Assembly (NCBI RefSeq): GCF_000009265.1
Contig: NC_008384.1
Location: forward strand, 558,001-622,000
Reading direction: 5' to 3'
Origin: Rhizobium johnstonii 3841
GTDB lineage: Bacteria > Pseudomonadota > Alphaproteobacteria > Rhizobiales > Rhizobiaceae
DNA: 64,000 nt
In this document: positions 34,775 to 44,164 of the stretch, piece by piece
Position numbering within the stretch: the stretch's first letter is position 1
How the letters are laid out: the number at the start of each line of letters is the position of its first letter
The notes under the pieces: model-generated
The model's input: only the letters and a program-made list of their open reading frames with translations
Told to the model about the DNA's origin: nothing
Database searches by the model: none
Translations under genes and position numbers: made by a program

Positions 34775-35815
34775 TCAGTCCGGATAGATACCGGCGCTGG
34801 TCGGCGCCCCGTCGTCATATTTGGAAAACCAGTCGATCGTCGTCTCGCGGAAGCGGGTGAGGCCCTTGTAGTCGATAAGTTCTGGCGGCAGCGTCTTCAG
34901 CACGCGCGGGAAGCGGCGCGCCCATTTCGGCACGGTGACGAGCTCTTCCATGTTCATCAGGTAGCAGCGGATGACGAAGAGGATGGCGTTGGAGCGCGGC
35001 AGGCGCCACAGGCTCTGCAATTCGACGCGCAGATGCACCTTCTCGCCGACATTCTCCGGCGTCACCGTGGTGCGGTCAGGACCCCATTTGTGATAATTCT
35101 CCGGGCTGGTGTCGAGCCGAGGATTGATCGTCATCGTCCAGTTGAAGCGCCGTGTCGGCTTGCCCTGCTGCAGGTTCAACAGGAATTTCAGCGCCCGGTC
35201 GAAGACACCGATCTGGTGGGCGAGCGGCACCGGCCCGTGCCACTCCATGAAGTTCATGCCGATGTCGAAATCGAGCGACCAGTCGGCCTGCGTCGTCACC
35301 ATGCCGGCATCCATCCAGAGATTGCTGTCGCGCTGGTCGACGATGCAGAAATCGCCCTGGGCCTGACGGGTGATATATTCGAAGGGCTCATAGGGCAGCG
35401 TCGAGGCATCGCCAAAGGTGAAGCTGTCGTCGATGCCGAGCGGGCGATTGATCCAGCGCCACTGGTCACCGTTGCGGATCAGCGTGAAATGGTCTGGGTA
35501 ACCTGCCGCCTGCTCTTCCATCAAAAGTTCGAGCGTATCCCATTGCGCGCTCATCATGTGCGGCAGGGCCTGATAGCGTAGCGGATCTTCCTTCAGGACC
35601 AGCGCCCGGTCGTGCATCTCGGCAACATAATGCTCGTCGACGTCGATCAGGCTTTCGTAGACGGTTCCCGCCCGGCCGTGCACATGCGGTTCCATGTTGA
35701 CGGAATACATGTATTCGTCGCGGTCGAAGGGAAACGGGAAACGCCGGATATTCTCGGGGCTGTTCCGATAGCTGAAATCGTTCCGGAAGGTTTCCTGCTT
35801 GAAGACGATTGCCAT
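34775..35815 (-). CDS. dmmC: Heme-dependent oxidative N-demethylase alpha-like subunit (DUF3445), dimethylamine monooxygenase
   Basis: 346 residues from ATG 35815 (GGAGAC upstream; the extra 14 codons to 35857 have no ribosome site). DUF3445/HODM-alpha proteins have a PAS-derived fold that binds heme and demethylates dimethylamine with O2. Several His candidates for the heme or substrate site (EPHVHGR about 42-48, MEWHGPVPL, LPHMMSAQW). Operon order D-A-B-C matches dmmDABC as I recall from Ruegeria; subunit lettering rests on that order. Confidence 0.82.
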   Translation of the reverse strand: MAIVFKQETFRNDFSYRNSPENIRRFPFPFDRDEYMYSVNMEPHVHGRAGTVYESLIDVDEHYVAEMHDRALVLKEDPLRYQALPHMMSAQWDTLELLMEEQAAGYPDHFTLIRNGDQWRWINRPLGIDDSFTFGDASTLPYEPFEYITRQAQGDFCIVDQRDSNLWMDAGMVTTQADWSLDFDIGMNFMEWHGPVPLAHQIGVFDRALKFLLNLQQGKPTRRFNWTMTINPRLDTSPENYHKWGPDRTTVTPENVGEKVHLRVELQSLWRLPRSNAILFVIRCYLMNMEELVTVPKWARRFPRVLKTLPPELIDYKGLTRFRETTIDWFSKYDDGAPTSAGIYPD

Positions 35816-35846
35816 GTCCGGTCTCCTTGTTCCGCTTCCGATGCCG

Positions 35847-36812
35847 CTACAGATCAAGATGCAGCGTGTTTCCCTCGAAGCGGGAAACGCAGATCATCAC
35901 CTTGCGGCCGGATGCTTTTTCTTCGCTCGTCAGATAGACGTCATGGTGCAGCAGCTTGCCGTCACAGGTGACGACCCCGGTCTCGCATTGACCGCAGGCG
36001 CCGCCGCGACAGAGGAAGGGCGCGTCGACGCCCGCCGCCTCGATCGCCTCCAGCATGCTTTCGTGATGGCCGACCTTCACGGTCTTGCCGGACCGCAGGA
36101 GCTCGATCGCGAAGGGCTTGCCTGGTAGAGATGACAGGAACCGTTCCGAATGCAGATTCTGTTCCGGCCAGCCGGCGTCAAGGCCTGTTTTCAGCACGCC
36201 GTCGATCATCCCGGACGGGCCGCAGACATAGAGATGCGTGCCGAGCGGCTGGCTGCCGAGCAGGCGTGTCAGGGGGATGGCGTCGCCTTCGGCATCGCAA
36301 TAGATCTTGATACGATGTCCGCCATAGCGCTCGACGAGTTGCTGCCAGTAGGCGCCGCGGTCGCGCGTGCGGATGGCGTAATGCAGCTCGAAATTGGCGC
36401 CCTCGCGGGAAAATTGCTCCATCATCGCGATGAAGGGGGTAATGCCGATGCCGCCGGCGATCAGAAGGTGCTTGCGGCCGCGCCAGTCCGGCTGAAACAG
36501 GTTGACGGGATAGCTGACCTTCAGCTCGTCGCCTTCGCTGAGCTTCTCATGCATGAAGGTGGAGCCGCCGCGCGAATCCTCGACGTGCAGCACGCTGATT
36601 TCATAGGCTGCGCAGTCATGCGGCGGCGACATCAGCGAATAGGCGTTGCGGCGCATATGGCCGCCATCGTTCATCAAGACGATGACGTGGGCGCCGCCGG
36701 AGAAATAAGGCATCGGCTTGCCGTCAAGGCGCTCGAAACGGAAGCGCTTGACGCGCTCGGCGATCGGCGTGATCCGCGTCACGCGGACAGGAATTTCAGT
36801 GCCACCGCTCAA
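35847..36812 (-). CDS. dmmB: Dimethylamine monooxygenase reductase (PDR-type flavin/[2Fe-2S] protein)
   Basis: 321 residues, phthalate-dioxygenase-reductase layout. FMN/FAD domain (RRNAYSLMSPP about 54-64), NAD domain (LLIAGGIGITPF, VCGPSGMID), then a plant-type [2Fe-2S] ferredoxin with C-x4-C-x2-C (CRGGACGQC) and a last Cys in MICVSR. It passes electrons from NAD(P)H to the heme subunit. Starts with TTG overlapping the dmmA stop (TTGA), with GGAGGAG upstream inside dmmA. Confidence 0.87.
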   Translation of the reverse strand: MSGGTEIPVRVTRITPIAERVKRFRFERLDGKPMPYFSGGAHVIVLMNDGGHMRRNAYSLMSPPHDCAAYEISVLHVEDSRGGSTFMHEKLSEGDELKVSYPVNLFQPDWRGRKHLLIAGGIGITPFIAMMEQFSREGANFELHYAIRTRDRGAYWQQLVERYGGHRIKIYCDAEGDAIPLTRLLGSQPLGTHLYVCGPSGMIDGVLKTGLDAGWPEQNLHSERFLSSLPGKPFAIELLRSGKTVKVGHHESMLEAIEAAGVDAPFLCRGGACGQCETGVVTCDGKLLHHDVYLTSEEKASGRKVMICVSRFEGNTLHLDL

Positions 36813-37414
36813 AGGAACAACTCCTCCGGATCAGGCGCGCTGCCCGGTTCTTCCGCATCGATATTGACGCCTTGGAAGGCGGCGAGCCGGCGCGAATAAT
36901 GGTCGCGCACCAGAAGCGGCAGCCCGCAATGGCTACAAGTGAAGGGGCTGGTAGTGACGTCGTCGGTGACGCCCTTGCAATGGACGCATTGCACACGCCG
37001 GGCCAGCGAGCCGCGATGCTCGGTTATGACGGAGGCATGGTCCATGCCGTAATCGAGCGCCACCAGCATTGCCTGGCCGATGAAGCCTTCCGTGCCCGAG
37101 AGATAAAGCCGCGTGCCCATATGGGCAGTGGCGAGCGAACCCTTCAATCGGAAGAGCAGCGTTGCGATCGTCGGCGCCGTGAAGAACATGTCGGCGCCGA
37201 GGCGGCGCAGCGCATCGTCCAGGCCGGATCCTTGCGAGCCGCGGGCGACATAGAGGATCTCGCTGCGGGAAAGAGCCGTTTCGTCAAGCGCCGGCTGCTG
37301 GTCGAGCAGAGCCCTGGCACCCTCCCCTTCGAGCGCGAAAATGTGCCGCCGGGCGTTGGGCTGGATGGTCAGGCCCGTGTAGACTGGTCGGCTCTTGATG
37401 CCTGCAACGAGCAT
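36809..37414 (-). CDS. dmmA: Dimethylamine monooxygenase subunit DmmA-like
   Basis: 201 residues. The N-terminal part (about 20-130) is a reductase-like alpha/beta domain (SEILYVARGSQGSGLDDALRRLG; GTRLYLSGTEGFIGQAM). The C-terminal part has two CxxC pairs (CVHCKG and CSHCGL, about 147-168) that should bind a zinc or iron. This two-domain layout is that of the DmmA subunit, required with the other two for DMA oxidation. Overlaps dmmB by 4 bases. Confidence 0.8.
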   Translation of the reverse strand: MLVAGIKSRPVYTGLTIQPNARRHIFALEGEGARALLDQQPALDETALSRSEILYVARGSQGSGLDDALRRLGADMFFTAPTIATLLFRLKGSLATAHMGTRLYLSGTEGFIGQAMLVALDYGMDHASVITEHRGSLARRVQCVHCKGVTDDVTTSPFTCSHCGLPLLVRDHYSRRLAAFQGVNIDAEEPGSAPDPEELFL

Positions 37415-37425
37415 TGGCGTGCTCC

Positions 37426-38559
37426 TTAACCTACGGCGGTCCTCTTCTTCTTCTCCGGATCGTCGAAAGGAAGCGTGTGGGCGGTAGCGCCCGCCTTCAC
37501 GGTCTTGCCGCGGACTTCGAGTTTCGTCCCATGCACCGCCTTGTCAACGTCCAGACGGGCAATCGCCATGGATTTCTGCGTCAGCGATGAATAGCTCGGG
37601 CAGGTGATGACGCCAACCTTTTTGCCGTCGGCAAAGACTTCGTCGCCGAGATCGGCCGGTCCGTCGGCGTCGATCAGCATGCCGAAGATCTTGAAGCGTT
37701 CCTTACCCTTGAGACGGGCATGTTCCTCGGCGCCACGGAAGCCCGTCTTGCCGGGGCTGACGGTGAAGTCGAGGCCGAGTTCCCAGAGGCTGTCGCCGGG
37801 CGCCTGGTCGGCGAAGGGATACATCTGCGAATTGTCGTAAGGGTAGAAGAGCAGGTAGCTTTCGACCCGCAGCATGTCGAGAACGGAGAAGCAGCAGGGG
37901 ATGATGCCCATCTCCTTGCCTTCCTCGACGATCCGGTCCCAGACCATGACGGCGTCCTGGCCGCGCACGAAGATCTCGTAGCCACGTTCGCCGGTATAGC
38001 CGGTGCGCGAGATCATCACCGGTGCGCCGAACAGCGTCGTCTGCATGTGGTGGAAATATTTGAGATCGCGGATGCCGGGCACATATTTGGCGAGATAGTC
38101 GACCGCGAGCGGGCCCTGCAGCGACAGGTCGTGCAGGTCGTCGTCGAAGAGGACCGCGCAATTGCGGCCTGCCGCCTGCTTGACGAGCTCCTCGTGGCCG
38201 GAGCCGGAGCCGTGCACCAGCATCCAGGAATTCGGGCCGGTGCGATAGACGATGCAATCGTCGGTGAAGTGGCCGCGCTCGTTCAGCATGGTCGCATAGA
38301 CCGAGCGACCGGGGTAGATCTTCGTCAGGTCGCGGGTGGTGATGGAGTCGAGCACGGCGATGGCGTGCGGGCCGACCAGGTGCACCTTCTTCAGGCCCGA
38401 GACATCCATGATGCCGGCCTTGGTGCGGACGGCGACATGTTCTTCCGACATGTCCTTGTCGTAGGTCCAGGCGGTGCCCATGCCGCTCCAGTCCTCGAGC
38501 TTCGATCCCAGAGCGCGATGCCGATCCGCCAAGACGGAGAAACGCCATGATAAAGCCAT
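37426..38559 (-). CDS. dmmD: GcvT-like aminomethyltransferase family protein of the dmm operon
   Basis: 377 residues of glycine-cleavage T-protein type (LHDLSLQGPLAVDYL; SRTGYTGERGYEIF about 196-209; a C-terminal VGVITCPSYSSLTQKSMAIARLD barrel). It likely transfers the formaldehyde-level carbon released by DMA demethylation to tetrahydrofolate. First gene of dmmDABC-tmm; a 12-base gap to dmmA. In Ruegeria the fourth gene dmmD is needed for growth on methylamines (recalled). A plain glycine-cleavage role is unlikely because gcvH/gcvP are absent. Confidence 0.82.
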   Translation of the reverse strand: MALSWRFSVLADRHRALGSKLEDWSGMGTAWTYDKDMSEEHVAVRTKAGIMDVSGLKKVHLVGPHAIAVLDSITTRDLTKIYPGRSVYATMLNERGHFTDDCIVYRTGPNSWMLVHGSGSGHEELVKQAAGRNCAVLFDDDLHDLSLQGPLAVDYLAKYVPGIRDLKYFHHMQTTLFGAPVMISRTGYTGERGYEIFVRGQDAVMVWDRIVEEGKEMGIIPCCFSVLDMLRVESYLLFYPYDNSQMYPFADQAPGDSLWELGLDFTVSPGKTGFRGAEEHARLKGKERFKIFGMLIDADGPADLGDEVFADGKKVGVITCPSYSSLTQKSMAIARLDVDKAVHGTKLEVRGKTVKAGATAHTLPFDDPEKKKRTAVG

Positions 38560-38585
38560 TGTCCGTTCCCTTTTGTTTCCTCTAC

Positions 38586-38600
38586 GGAATATTTATTTCC
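38586..38600. promoter_or_regulatory. AT-rich inverted repeat before dmmD
   Basis: GGAA-TATTTAT-TTCC, 27 bases before the dmmD start. Similar GAA..TTC palindromes lie before tdm (26600-26611) and glxB (44140-44152), suggesting a common regulator site. Weak evidence. Confidence 0.35.
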
Positions 38601-38732
38601 TGACTATATTCGTCTTTCGCGCCGTGGCAAGCCCGCCCGACATGGATTTCCCAAAACTTTCGGCGCCTTTGCTGTAGCCCTCAACGAATGAATGACGGAT
38701 GCGGCTACGTTTTTGCCGTCCCCAACCCGTCT

Positions 38733-39617
38733 CTAACCCATGCGTTCCGAGGCGTAGCTGCCGGGGCTTGCCGGGAAGACCACGGTGCGGTTGCCGTTGA
38801 TGAAGGTGCGGTGATGGATATGGGCGTGGATGGCACGCGCCAGCACCTGGCTTTCGACGTCGCGGCCGATCGAGACATAGTCGTCGGGTGACTGTGCATG
38901 GGTGATGCGCGCCGTATCCTGCTCGATGATCGGGCCTTCGTCGAGATCGGCGGTGACGTAATGCGCCGTCGCGCCGATCAGCTTCACGCCGCGGCCGTAG
39001 GCCTGTTTGTAAGGATTGGCGCCCTTGAAGCTCGGCAGGAAGGAATGGTGGATGTTGATGATCTTCCCGGACATTTTCTGGCACATCTCGTCCGACAGGA
39101 TCTGCATGTAGCGGGCGAGCACGATCAGTTCGGTGCCGGTCTGCTCGGCCACCTCCATGATGCGGGCCTCGGCCTGCACCTTGTTGGCCTTGGTGACCGG
39201 AATATGGTGGAAGGGAATGTCGTGGTTCACCACGACCTTCTGGTAGTCGAAATGGTTGGAGACGACGCCGACGATATCGATCGGCAGGGCGCCGATCTTC
39301 CAGCGGTAGAGCAGGTCGTTGAGGCAATGGCCGAAACGCGACACCATCAGCAGCACCTTCATGCGCTTCTCGCTGTCGTGAAAATCGTAATCCATTTCGA
39401 AGGGAGCGGCGACGGCTGCAAAACCGGTGTCGATATCGGCGCCCGAAAGCCCTTCTTCCGAAATGAAGCTGACGCGCATGAAGAACTTGCCGGTATCGAG
39501 ATCGTCGAACTGTGAGCTGTCGATGATGTTGCAGCCCTTGTCGGCAAGATAGCTTGAAATCGCCGCGACGATGCCGCGTGTCGATTTGCAGGATACGGTG
39601 AGTACGAAGTTCTTCAT
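38733..39617 (-). CDS. purU: Formyltetrahydrofolate deformylase
   Basis: 294 residues. Hydrolyses 10-formyl-THF to formate and THF. N-terminal ACT domain (LTVSCKSTRGIVAAISSYL, about 6-24) and a formyltransferase-fold catalytic domain with the Asn-His-Asp set: VVSNHFDYQ, INIHHSFLPSFKG and TADLDEGPI. In methylated-amine loci PurU frees THF and ends the one-carbon branch as formate. 173 bases upstream of dmmD on the same strand. Confidence 0.95.
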   Translation of the reverse strand: MKNFVLTVSCKSTRGIVAAISSYLADKGCNIIDSSQFDDLDTGKFFMRVSFISEEGLSGADIDTGFAAVAAPFEMDYDFHDSEKRMKVLLMVSRFGHCLNDLLYRWKIGALPIDIVGVVSNHFDYQKVVVNHDIPFHHIPVTKANKVQAEARIMEVAEQTGTELIVLARYMQILSDEMCQKMSGKIINIHHSFLPSFKGANPYKQAYGRGVKLIGATAHYVTADLDEGPIIEQDTARITHAQSPDDYVSIGRDVESQVLARAIHAHIHHRTFINGNRTVVFPASPGSYASERMG

Positions 39618-39711
39618 GCTGTCACTTTCTTTGCCATATCAAGTGCAGAGAGCGCGATCACGCCGGAGCTTGTTCGCCCCGGCGCGTCAGTTATTGGAGG
39701 CGTCCAACCAC

Positions 39712-41019
39712 TCAGATGTCGAGCGTACTGTCGCGTTCCCACTGGGTGAAATGCGAGCAGTAGGCATTCCATTCCTGATGCTTGAGCTTGAGATAGGCGG
39801 CGGAAAACTCGGCCCCGATCGCCTGCTTCAAGCCCTCGTCGGCATCATAGGCGCGCAGCGCGTCGAGCAGATTGAGCGGCAGGCGCGGCGCGTCCTTCAC
39901 GAGATACCCCTCGGCATACATGTCGATATCGTAGTGCCGGCCGGGATCGGCTTGGCTGCGGATGCCGTCGAGGCCGGCCGCGATGATGATCGCCTGCAGC
40001 AGGTACGGATTGACCGCACCATCAGGCAGGCGCAGCTCGAAGCGGCCCGGTCCCGGCACGCGCACCATGTGGGTGCGGTTGTTGCCCGTCCAGGTCACGG
40101 TGTTCGGCGCCCAGGTCGCGCCCGATGTGGTGCGCGGCGCGTTGATGCGCTTATAGGAATTGACCGTCGGATTGGTGATCGCGGCAAGCGCGGAGGCGTG
40201 CTTCATGATGCCGCCGAGGAAGGTTTTACCCTGAGCCGAGAGCCCAAATGGCATTTCCTTGTCCGCGAAGGCGTTGACCTTGCCATCGATGTCCCAGACC
40301 GAAATATGGGCATGGCAGCCGTTTCCGGTCAGGCCTTTGAAGGGCTTCGGCATGAAGGTGGCGCGAAGGCCGTGCTTTTCGGCGACCGACTTGACCATGA
40401 ACTTGAAGAAGGAGTGCTTGTCTGCTGTCTGAAGAGCGTCGTCATATTCCCAGTTCATCTCGAACTGGCCGTTCGCGTCCTCGTGGTCGTTCTGATAGGG
40501 CTTCCAGCCAAGCTCGAGCATGTAGTCGCAAATCTCGGCGATGACATCATAGCGACGCATCACGGCCTGCTGATCGTAGCAGGGCTTTTCGGCTGTATCG
40601 AACTGGTCCGAAATCACCGAGCCGTCGGTGGAGATGAGAAAGAACTCGGGCTCCACGCCGGTTTTCACCCGGAGCCCTTCTTTCGCAGCTTCAGCGACCA
40701 GCCTTTTCAGCACCACACGCGGTGCCTGTTCGACGGGCTGATCGTCCATGACGCAGTCGGCAGCAACCCATGCAACGTCTTTCTTCCAGGGTAGCTGGAT
40801 GACGGAGGAAGCATCGGGAAGCGCGAACAGGTCGGGATGGGCTGGCGTCAAATCGAGCCAGGTTGCAAAGCCCGCAAAGCCGGCGCCATCTTTCTGCATA
40901 TCGGCGATGGCTTCTGCGGGGACCAGCTTGGCACGTTGGCCGCCGAACAGATCGGTATAGCTGATCATGAAATATTTGATGCCTTTGTCTCTGGCAAAAG
41001 CAGCAAGGTCCAGTGTCAT
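39712..41019 (-). CDS. glnT: Type III glutamine synthetase-like gamma-glutamylmethylamide synthetase
   Basis: 435 residues, GS-fold. Joins methylamine to glutamate with ATP, giving gamma-glutamylmethylamide (GmaS). Typical GS metal and substrate motifs: EPEFFLIS (about 122-129), ENGQF-like DANGQFEMNWE (about 179-189), GNGCHAHISVW (His about 247-249) and NNRTHMVRVPGPGRFELR. Rhizobial GlnT has been annotated as an ammonia ligase, but linkage to mgs/sox genes favours methylamine. Good AAGGGGA ribosome site. Last gene of the glx arm, after a hairpin. Confidence 0.9.
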   Translation of the reverse strand: MTLDLAAFARDKGIKYFMISYTDLFGGQRAKLVPAEAIADMQKDGAGFAGFATWLDLTPAHPDLFALPDASSVIQLPWKKDVAWVAADCVMDDQPVEQAPRVVLKRLVAEAAKEGLRVKTGVEPEFFLISTDGSVISDQFDTAEKPCYDQQAVMRRYDVIAEICDYMLELGWKPYQNDHEDANGQFEMNWEYDDALQTADKHSFFKFMVKSVAEKHGLRATFMPKPFKGLTGNGCHAHISVWDIDGKVNAFADKEMPFGLSAQGKTFLGGIMKHASALAAITNPTVNSYKRINAPRTTSGATWAPNTVTWTGNNRTHMVRVPGPGRFELRLPDGAVNPYLLQAIIIAAGLDGIRSQADPGRHYDIDMYAEGYLVKDAPRLPLNLLDALRAYDADEGLKQAIGAEFSAAYLKLKHQEWNAYCSHFTQWERDSTLDI

Positions 41020-41070
41020 TCTCGTTCCCCTTTGGATTTCTTGGAGACACTTTGGTTATGGATGCGAGAC

Positions 41071-41091
41071 GGCCGGGACGTTTGCCCGGCC
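41071..41091 (-). terminator. Hairpin between glxD and glnT
   Basis: GGCCGGG/CCCGGCC 7-bp stem with a 7-base loop inside the 80-base gap of the operon and no T-run. More likely an mRNA processing or stabilising hairpin than a full terminator. Confidence 0.45.
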
Positions 41092-41099
41092 GGTAGAAA

Positions 41100-42428
41100 T
41101 CAGTAGCCTCCCTTGCCGGGATACCAGTTTGTGCCAGCGAGCGGGATCTGGGCCATGGCGGCGGCCTCCATCGTCAGCGCGCAAAGATCTTCCGGTTCCA
41201 GGTTATGCAGGTGGTTCTTGCCGCAGGCGCGCGCGATGGTCTGGGCTTCCAGCGTCATAACCTTCAGATAGTTGGCGAGACGGCGGCCGGCGGCGATCGG
41301 ATCAAGGCGCTTCATCAGTTCCGGGTCCTGCGTCGTGATGCCAGCCGGGTCTTTGCCTTCGTGCCAGTCGTCATAGGCGCCGGCCGTCGTGCCGAGCTTC
41401 TGGTATTCTTCTTCCCAATGCGGATCGTTGTCGCCGATCGCAACGAGTGCTGCCGTGCCGATGGCAACGGCATCGGCACCCAGCGCCAGTGCCTTGGCCA
41501 CGTCGGCGCCCGAGCGGATGCCGCCCGAGATGATCAGTTGCACCTTGCGATGCATGCCGAGGTCCTGCAGCGCCTGGACCGCGGGGCGGATGCAGGCGAG
41601 CGTCGGCATGCCGACATTCTCGATGAAGACATCCTGCGTTGCCGCGGTTCCGCCCTGCATGCCGTCGAGCACCACCACGTCGGCCCCAGCCTTCACGGCA
41701 AGCGCTGTATCGTAATAGGGACGCGCGCCGCCGACCTTCACATAGATCGGCTTTTCCCAGTCTGTGATCTCGCGCAGTTCCAGGATCTTGATTTCGAGGT
41801 CGTCCGGGCCAGTCCAATCCGGATGGCGGCAAGCCGAGCGCTGGTCGATGCCCTTCGGCAGATTGCGCATATTGGCGACGCGATCGGAGATCTTCTGGCC
41901 GAGCAGCATGCCGCCGCCGCCGGGCTTTGCGCCTTGACCGACAACCACTTCGATCGCGTCGGCGCGACGCAGGTCCTTGGGATTCATGCCATATCGCGAC
42001 GGCAGATACTGGTAGACCAGCGTCTGGGAATGGCCGCGCTCTTCATCGGTCATCCCGCCGTCGCCTGTCGTGGTGGAGGTTCCGGCAATCGTTGCGCCGC
42101 GTCCGAGCGCTTCCTTGGCATTGCCGGAGAGGGCGCCGAAGCTCATGCCGGCAATAGTGATCGGCGTCTTCAGGTGAATGGGCTTTTTGGCGAAGCGCGC
42201 ACCGAGGACGACCGACGTGTCGCACTTCTCGCGGTAACCTTCGAGCGGATAGCGCGAGATCGATGCACCGAGAAACAGCAAGTCATCGAAATGCGGTACC
42301 TTCCGTTTGGTGCCGGCGCCACGGATGTCGTAAATACCGGTCGCCGCGGCACGGCGGATTTCCGCCAGCGTGTAATCGTCGAAGGTCGCGGACTTGCGCG
42401 GCGGGGTATAGGGGTTGTGATAGCTCAT
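41100..42428 (-). CDS. glxD: N-methylglutamate synthase subunit C (GltB FMN-domain-like)
   Basis: 442 residues from ATG 42428 (GAGGGACC upstream). Corresponds to the FMN/Fe-S central domain of glutamate synthase (GltS family): TPITIAGMSFGALSGNAKEAL, GQGAKPGGGGMLLGQKI, VDGMQGGT-like VLDGMQGGTAATQ and ISGGIRSGADVAKALALGADAVAIGTA. With GlxB and GlxC it forms N-methylglutamate synthase (MgsC), making N-methylglutamate from gamma-glutamylmethylamide. The longer frame to 42599 runs into glxC and is rejected. Confidence 0.9.
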   Translation of the reverse strand: MSYHNPYTPPRKSATFDDYTLAEIRRAAATGIYDIRGAGTKRKVPHFDDLLFLGASISRYPLEGYREKCDTSVVLGARFAKKPIHLKTPITIAGMSFGALSGNAKEALGRGATIAGTSTTTGDGGMTDEERGHSQTLVYQYLPSRYGMNPKDLRRADAIEVVVGQGAKPGGGGMLLGQKISDRVANMRNLPKGIDQRSACRHPDWTGPDDLEIKILELREITDWEKPIYVKVGGARPYYDTALAVKAGADVVVLDGMQGGTAATQDVFIENVGMPTLACIRPAVQALQDLGMHRKVQLIISGGIRSGADVAKALALGADAVAIGTAALVAIGDNDPHWEEEYQKLGTTAGAYDDWHEGKDPAGITTQDPELMKRLDPIAAGRRLANYLKVMTLEAQTIARACGKNHLHNLEPEDLCALTMEAAAMAQIPLAGTNWYPGKGGY

Positions 42429-42442
42429 GATGGTCCCTCGCC

Positions 42443-43129
42443 TTAATACGCGTCGGCGTTGTCGATATTGAAATTGTAGAGCTTGCGGGCGGAGCCGTAA
42501 CGCTTGAATTCCTCGGGCCTCACTTCCGTCACGCCCGCCTTTTCGAGAAGTTCGGCCAGCTTGGTCAGATGCTCGGGACGCAGCTCCTTTTCGATGCAAT
42601 CGGCACCCAGGCTCTTGACCGAACCGCGCACGAAGAGCTTTGCCTCGTAGAGTGAATCCCCAAGCGCATCGCCGGCATCGCCGAGCACCACGAGGTGGCC
42701 GGACTGGCCCATGAAGGCGGACATGTGGCCGATATTACCATGAACGACAATGTCGATGCCCTTCATCGAGATGCCGCAGCGCGATGCCGCATTGCCCTTG
42801 ATGACAAGGAGGCCGCCGCGGCCGGTTGCGCCGGCATACTGGCTGGCATCGCCCTCGATGACGACTGTTCCAGACATCATGTTTTCCGCAACACCCGGAC
42901 CTGCCGAACCGTGAACGGTGACGGTCCCGCCGTCGTTCATCCCGGCGCAGTAATAGCCGACCGACCCCTTCACATCGACCGTGACGGGCGCATCGATACC
43001 GACGGCAACCGAATGGCTGCCGCGCGGATTGACGACTTCGAAGGAAAGATCGTTCGAACCGTTCTGGATGTTGTGCAGGGCGCTGTTGAGTTCACGCAAC
43101 GGCGTAGTGGCAAGATCAATGACAGGCAT
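42443..43129 (-). CDS. glxC: N-methylglutamate synthase subunit B (GXGXG domain)
   Basis: 228 residues from ATG 43129. Right-handed beta-helix of the GltB C-terminal GXGXG type: repeated glycine-rich turns VDVKGSVGYYCAGMNDGGTV, VHGSAGPGVAENMMSG, VIEGDASQYAGATGRGGLLVIKG. Structural subunit (MgsB) linking the amidotransferase and FMN subunits. Short gaps to both neighbours, so co-transcribed. Confidence 0.9.
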   Translation of the reverse strand: MPVIDLATTPLRELNSALHNIQNGSNDLSFEVVNPRGSHSVAVGIDAPVTVDVKGSVGYYCAGMNDGGTVTVHGSAGPGVAENMMSGTVVIEGDASQYAGATGRGGLLVIKGNAASRCGISMKGIDIVVHGNIGHMSAFMGQSGHLVVLGDAGDALGDSLYEAKLFVRGSVKSLGADCIEKELRPEHLTKLAELLEKAGVTEVRPEEFKRYGSARKLYNFNIDNADAY

Positions 43130-43167
43130 GTTTCGATAACCCTTGGAGAATGCACATGAGGCGCCGG

Positions 43168-44076
43168 TCAAGCGACCTTCTGGTGATCCCAGAAATAGAC
43201 GGTTGCAGGCTCCGGCTCCCAGACCCGGGCATTCTCGATGCCGGGCAGATTGACGAGCGCCCGGTATTCCGAACCGAAGGCGACATACTGGTCGGTTTCG
43301 GCCATGACGGCGGGCTTGCAGGCGATCGCATCGCGCACGACGCCGAAGCCGGACTTCGTGCCGACGACAAAGGTGAAGAAGCCGTCGAGGTCATCCACCG
43401 CGCCTTCCAGCGCCTGGCCGAGATTCTTGCCCTTGGCCATCTCTGCCGTCAGATAGGCGGCGGCGACCTCGGTGTCGTTTTCCGTTTCGAAGGTCATGCC
43501 TTCGCGCTTCAGTTCGCGGCGCAGATTGTTGTGGTTGGACAGTGAGCCATTATGCACCAGGCATTGGTCGGAGCCGGTGGAGAAAGGATGGGCGCCAAGC
43601 GTCGTGACGGCTGATTCCGTCGCCATGCGGGTATGGCCGATGCCGTGGGTGCCGGCCATTGAATTGACCGCGAAGCGCGAGACGACATCCTTCGGCAGGC
43701 CGGTTTCCTTATAGATCTCGATGGCGTCGCCGCTGCTCATGATGCGGATGTTCGGACGCAGTTCGGCAACGGCTGCCTTGCCCGCGTCGAGCAGATCCTT
43801 CGCAAGCGTGATGACGGCATGCGTGCTCTTCACCTGGATGGCGACCGATGCGCCAACCGCCTGGCCGAGCTCGGCCTCGAGGCCGGCGAAATCCTTCTTC
43901 GGATTGGCCGACTGGATGGTGATCTTGGCATTGTTGCCGCTGGCGTCGCCATAGATCGCGATACCGGCGCTGTCCGGCCCCCGATCCGTCATCGTCACCA
44001 GCATCGAGGACAGCAGTGCCCCGAGCTCCGGTTCGAGACTTTTATCCTTGAGGAAGAGACCCACAATTCCGCACAT
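43168..44076 (-). CDS. glxB: N-methylglutamate synthase subunit A (class II glutamine amidotransferase)
   Basis: 302 residues beginning MCGIVGLF with the N-terminal nucleophile Cys2 of Ntn amidotransferases. GHTRMATES (about 155-163), VHNGSLSN and NDTEVAAAYL are the usual glutamine-site motifs. It strips methylamine or ammonia from the gamma-glutamyl amide for the synthase (MgsA). First gene of glxBCD-glnT; the 88-base upstream gap is A/T-rich with a GAAAGATTTTTTC element. Confidence 0.92.
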   Translation of the reverse strand: MCGIVGLFLKDKSLEPELGALLSSMLVTMTDRGPDSAGIAIYGDASGNNAKITIQSANPKKDFAGLEAELGQAVGASVAIQVKSTHAVITLAKDLLDAGKAAVAELRPNIRIMSSGDAIEIYKETGLPKDVVSRFAVNSMAGTHGIGHTRMATESAVTTLGAHPFSTGSDQCLVHNGSLSNHNNLRRELKREGMTFETENDTEVAAAYLTAEMAKGKNLGQALEGAVDDLDGFFTFVVGTKSGFGVVRDAIACKPAVMAETDQYVAFGSEYRALVNLPGIENARVWEPEPATVYFWDHQKVA

Positions 44077-44164
44077 GACCAGACCTCCGTTCGTGTTGAG
44101 AAAGGACTAGCAGGTCTGTTTTGGTTTTTCAACTCGGAAGAAAGATTTTTTCTTTTAAGGCAAG

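Noticed and set aside
37426..38559. Glycine cleavage T protein (gcvT)
   Set aside because: No gcvH or gcvP nearby; position in the dmm operon favours a DMA-linked folate enzyme.
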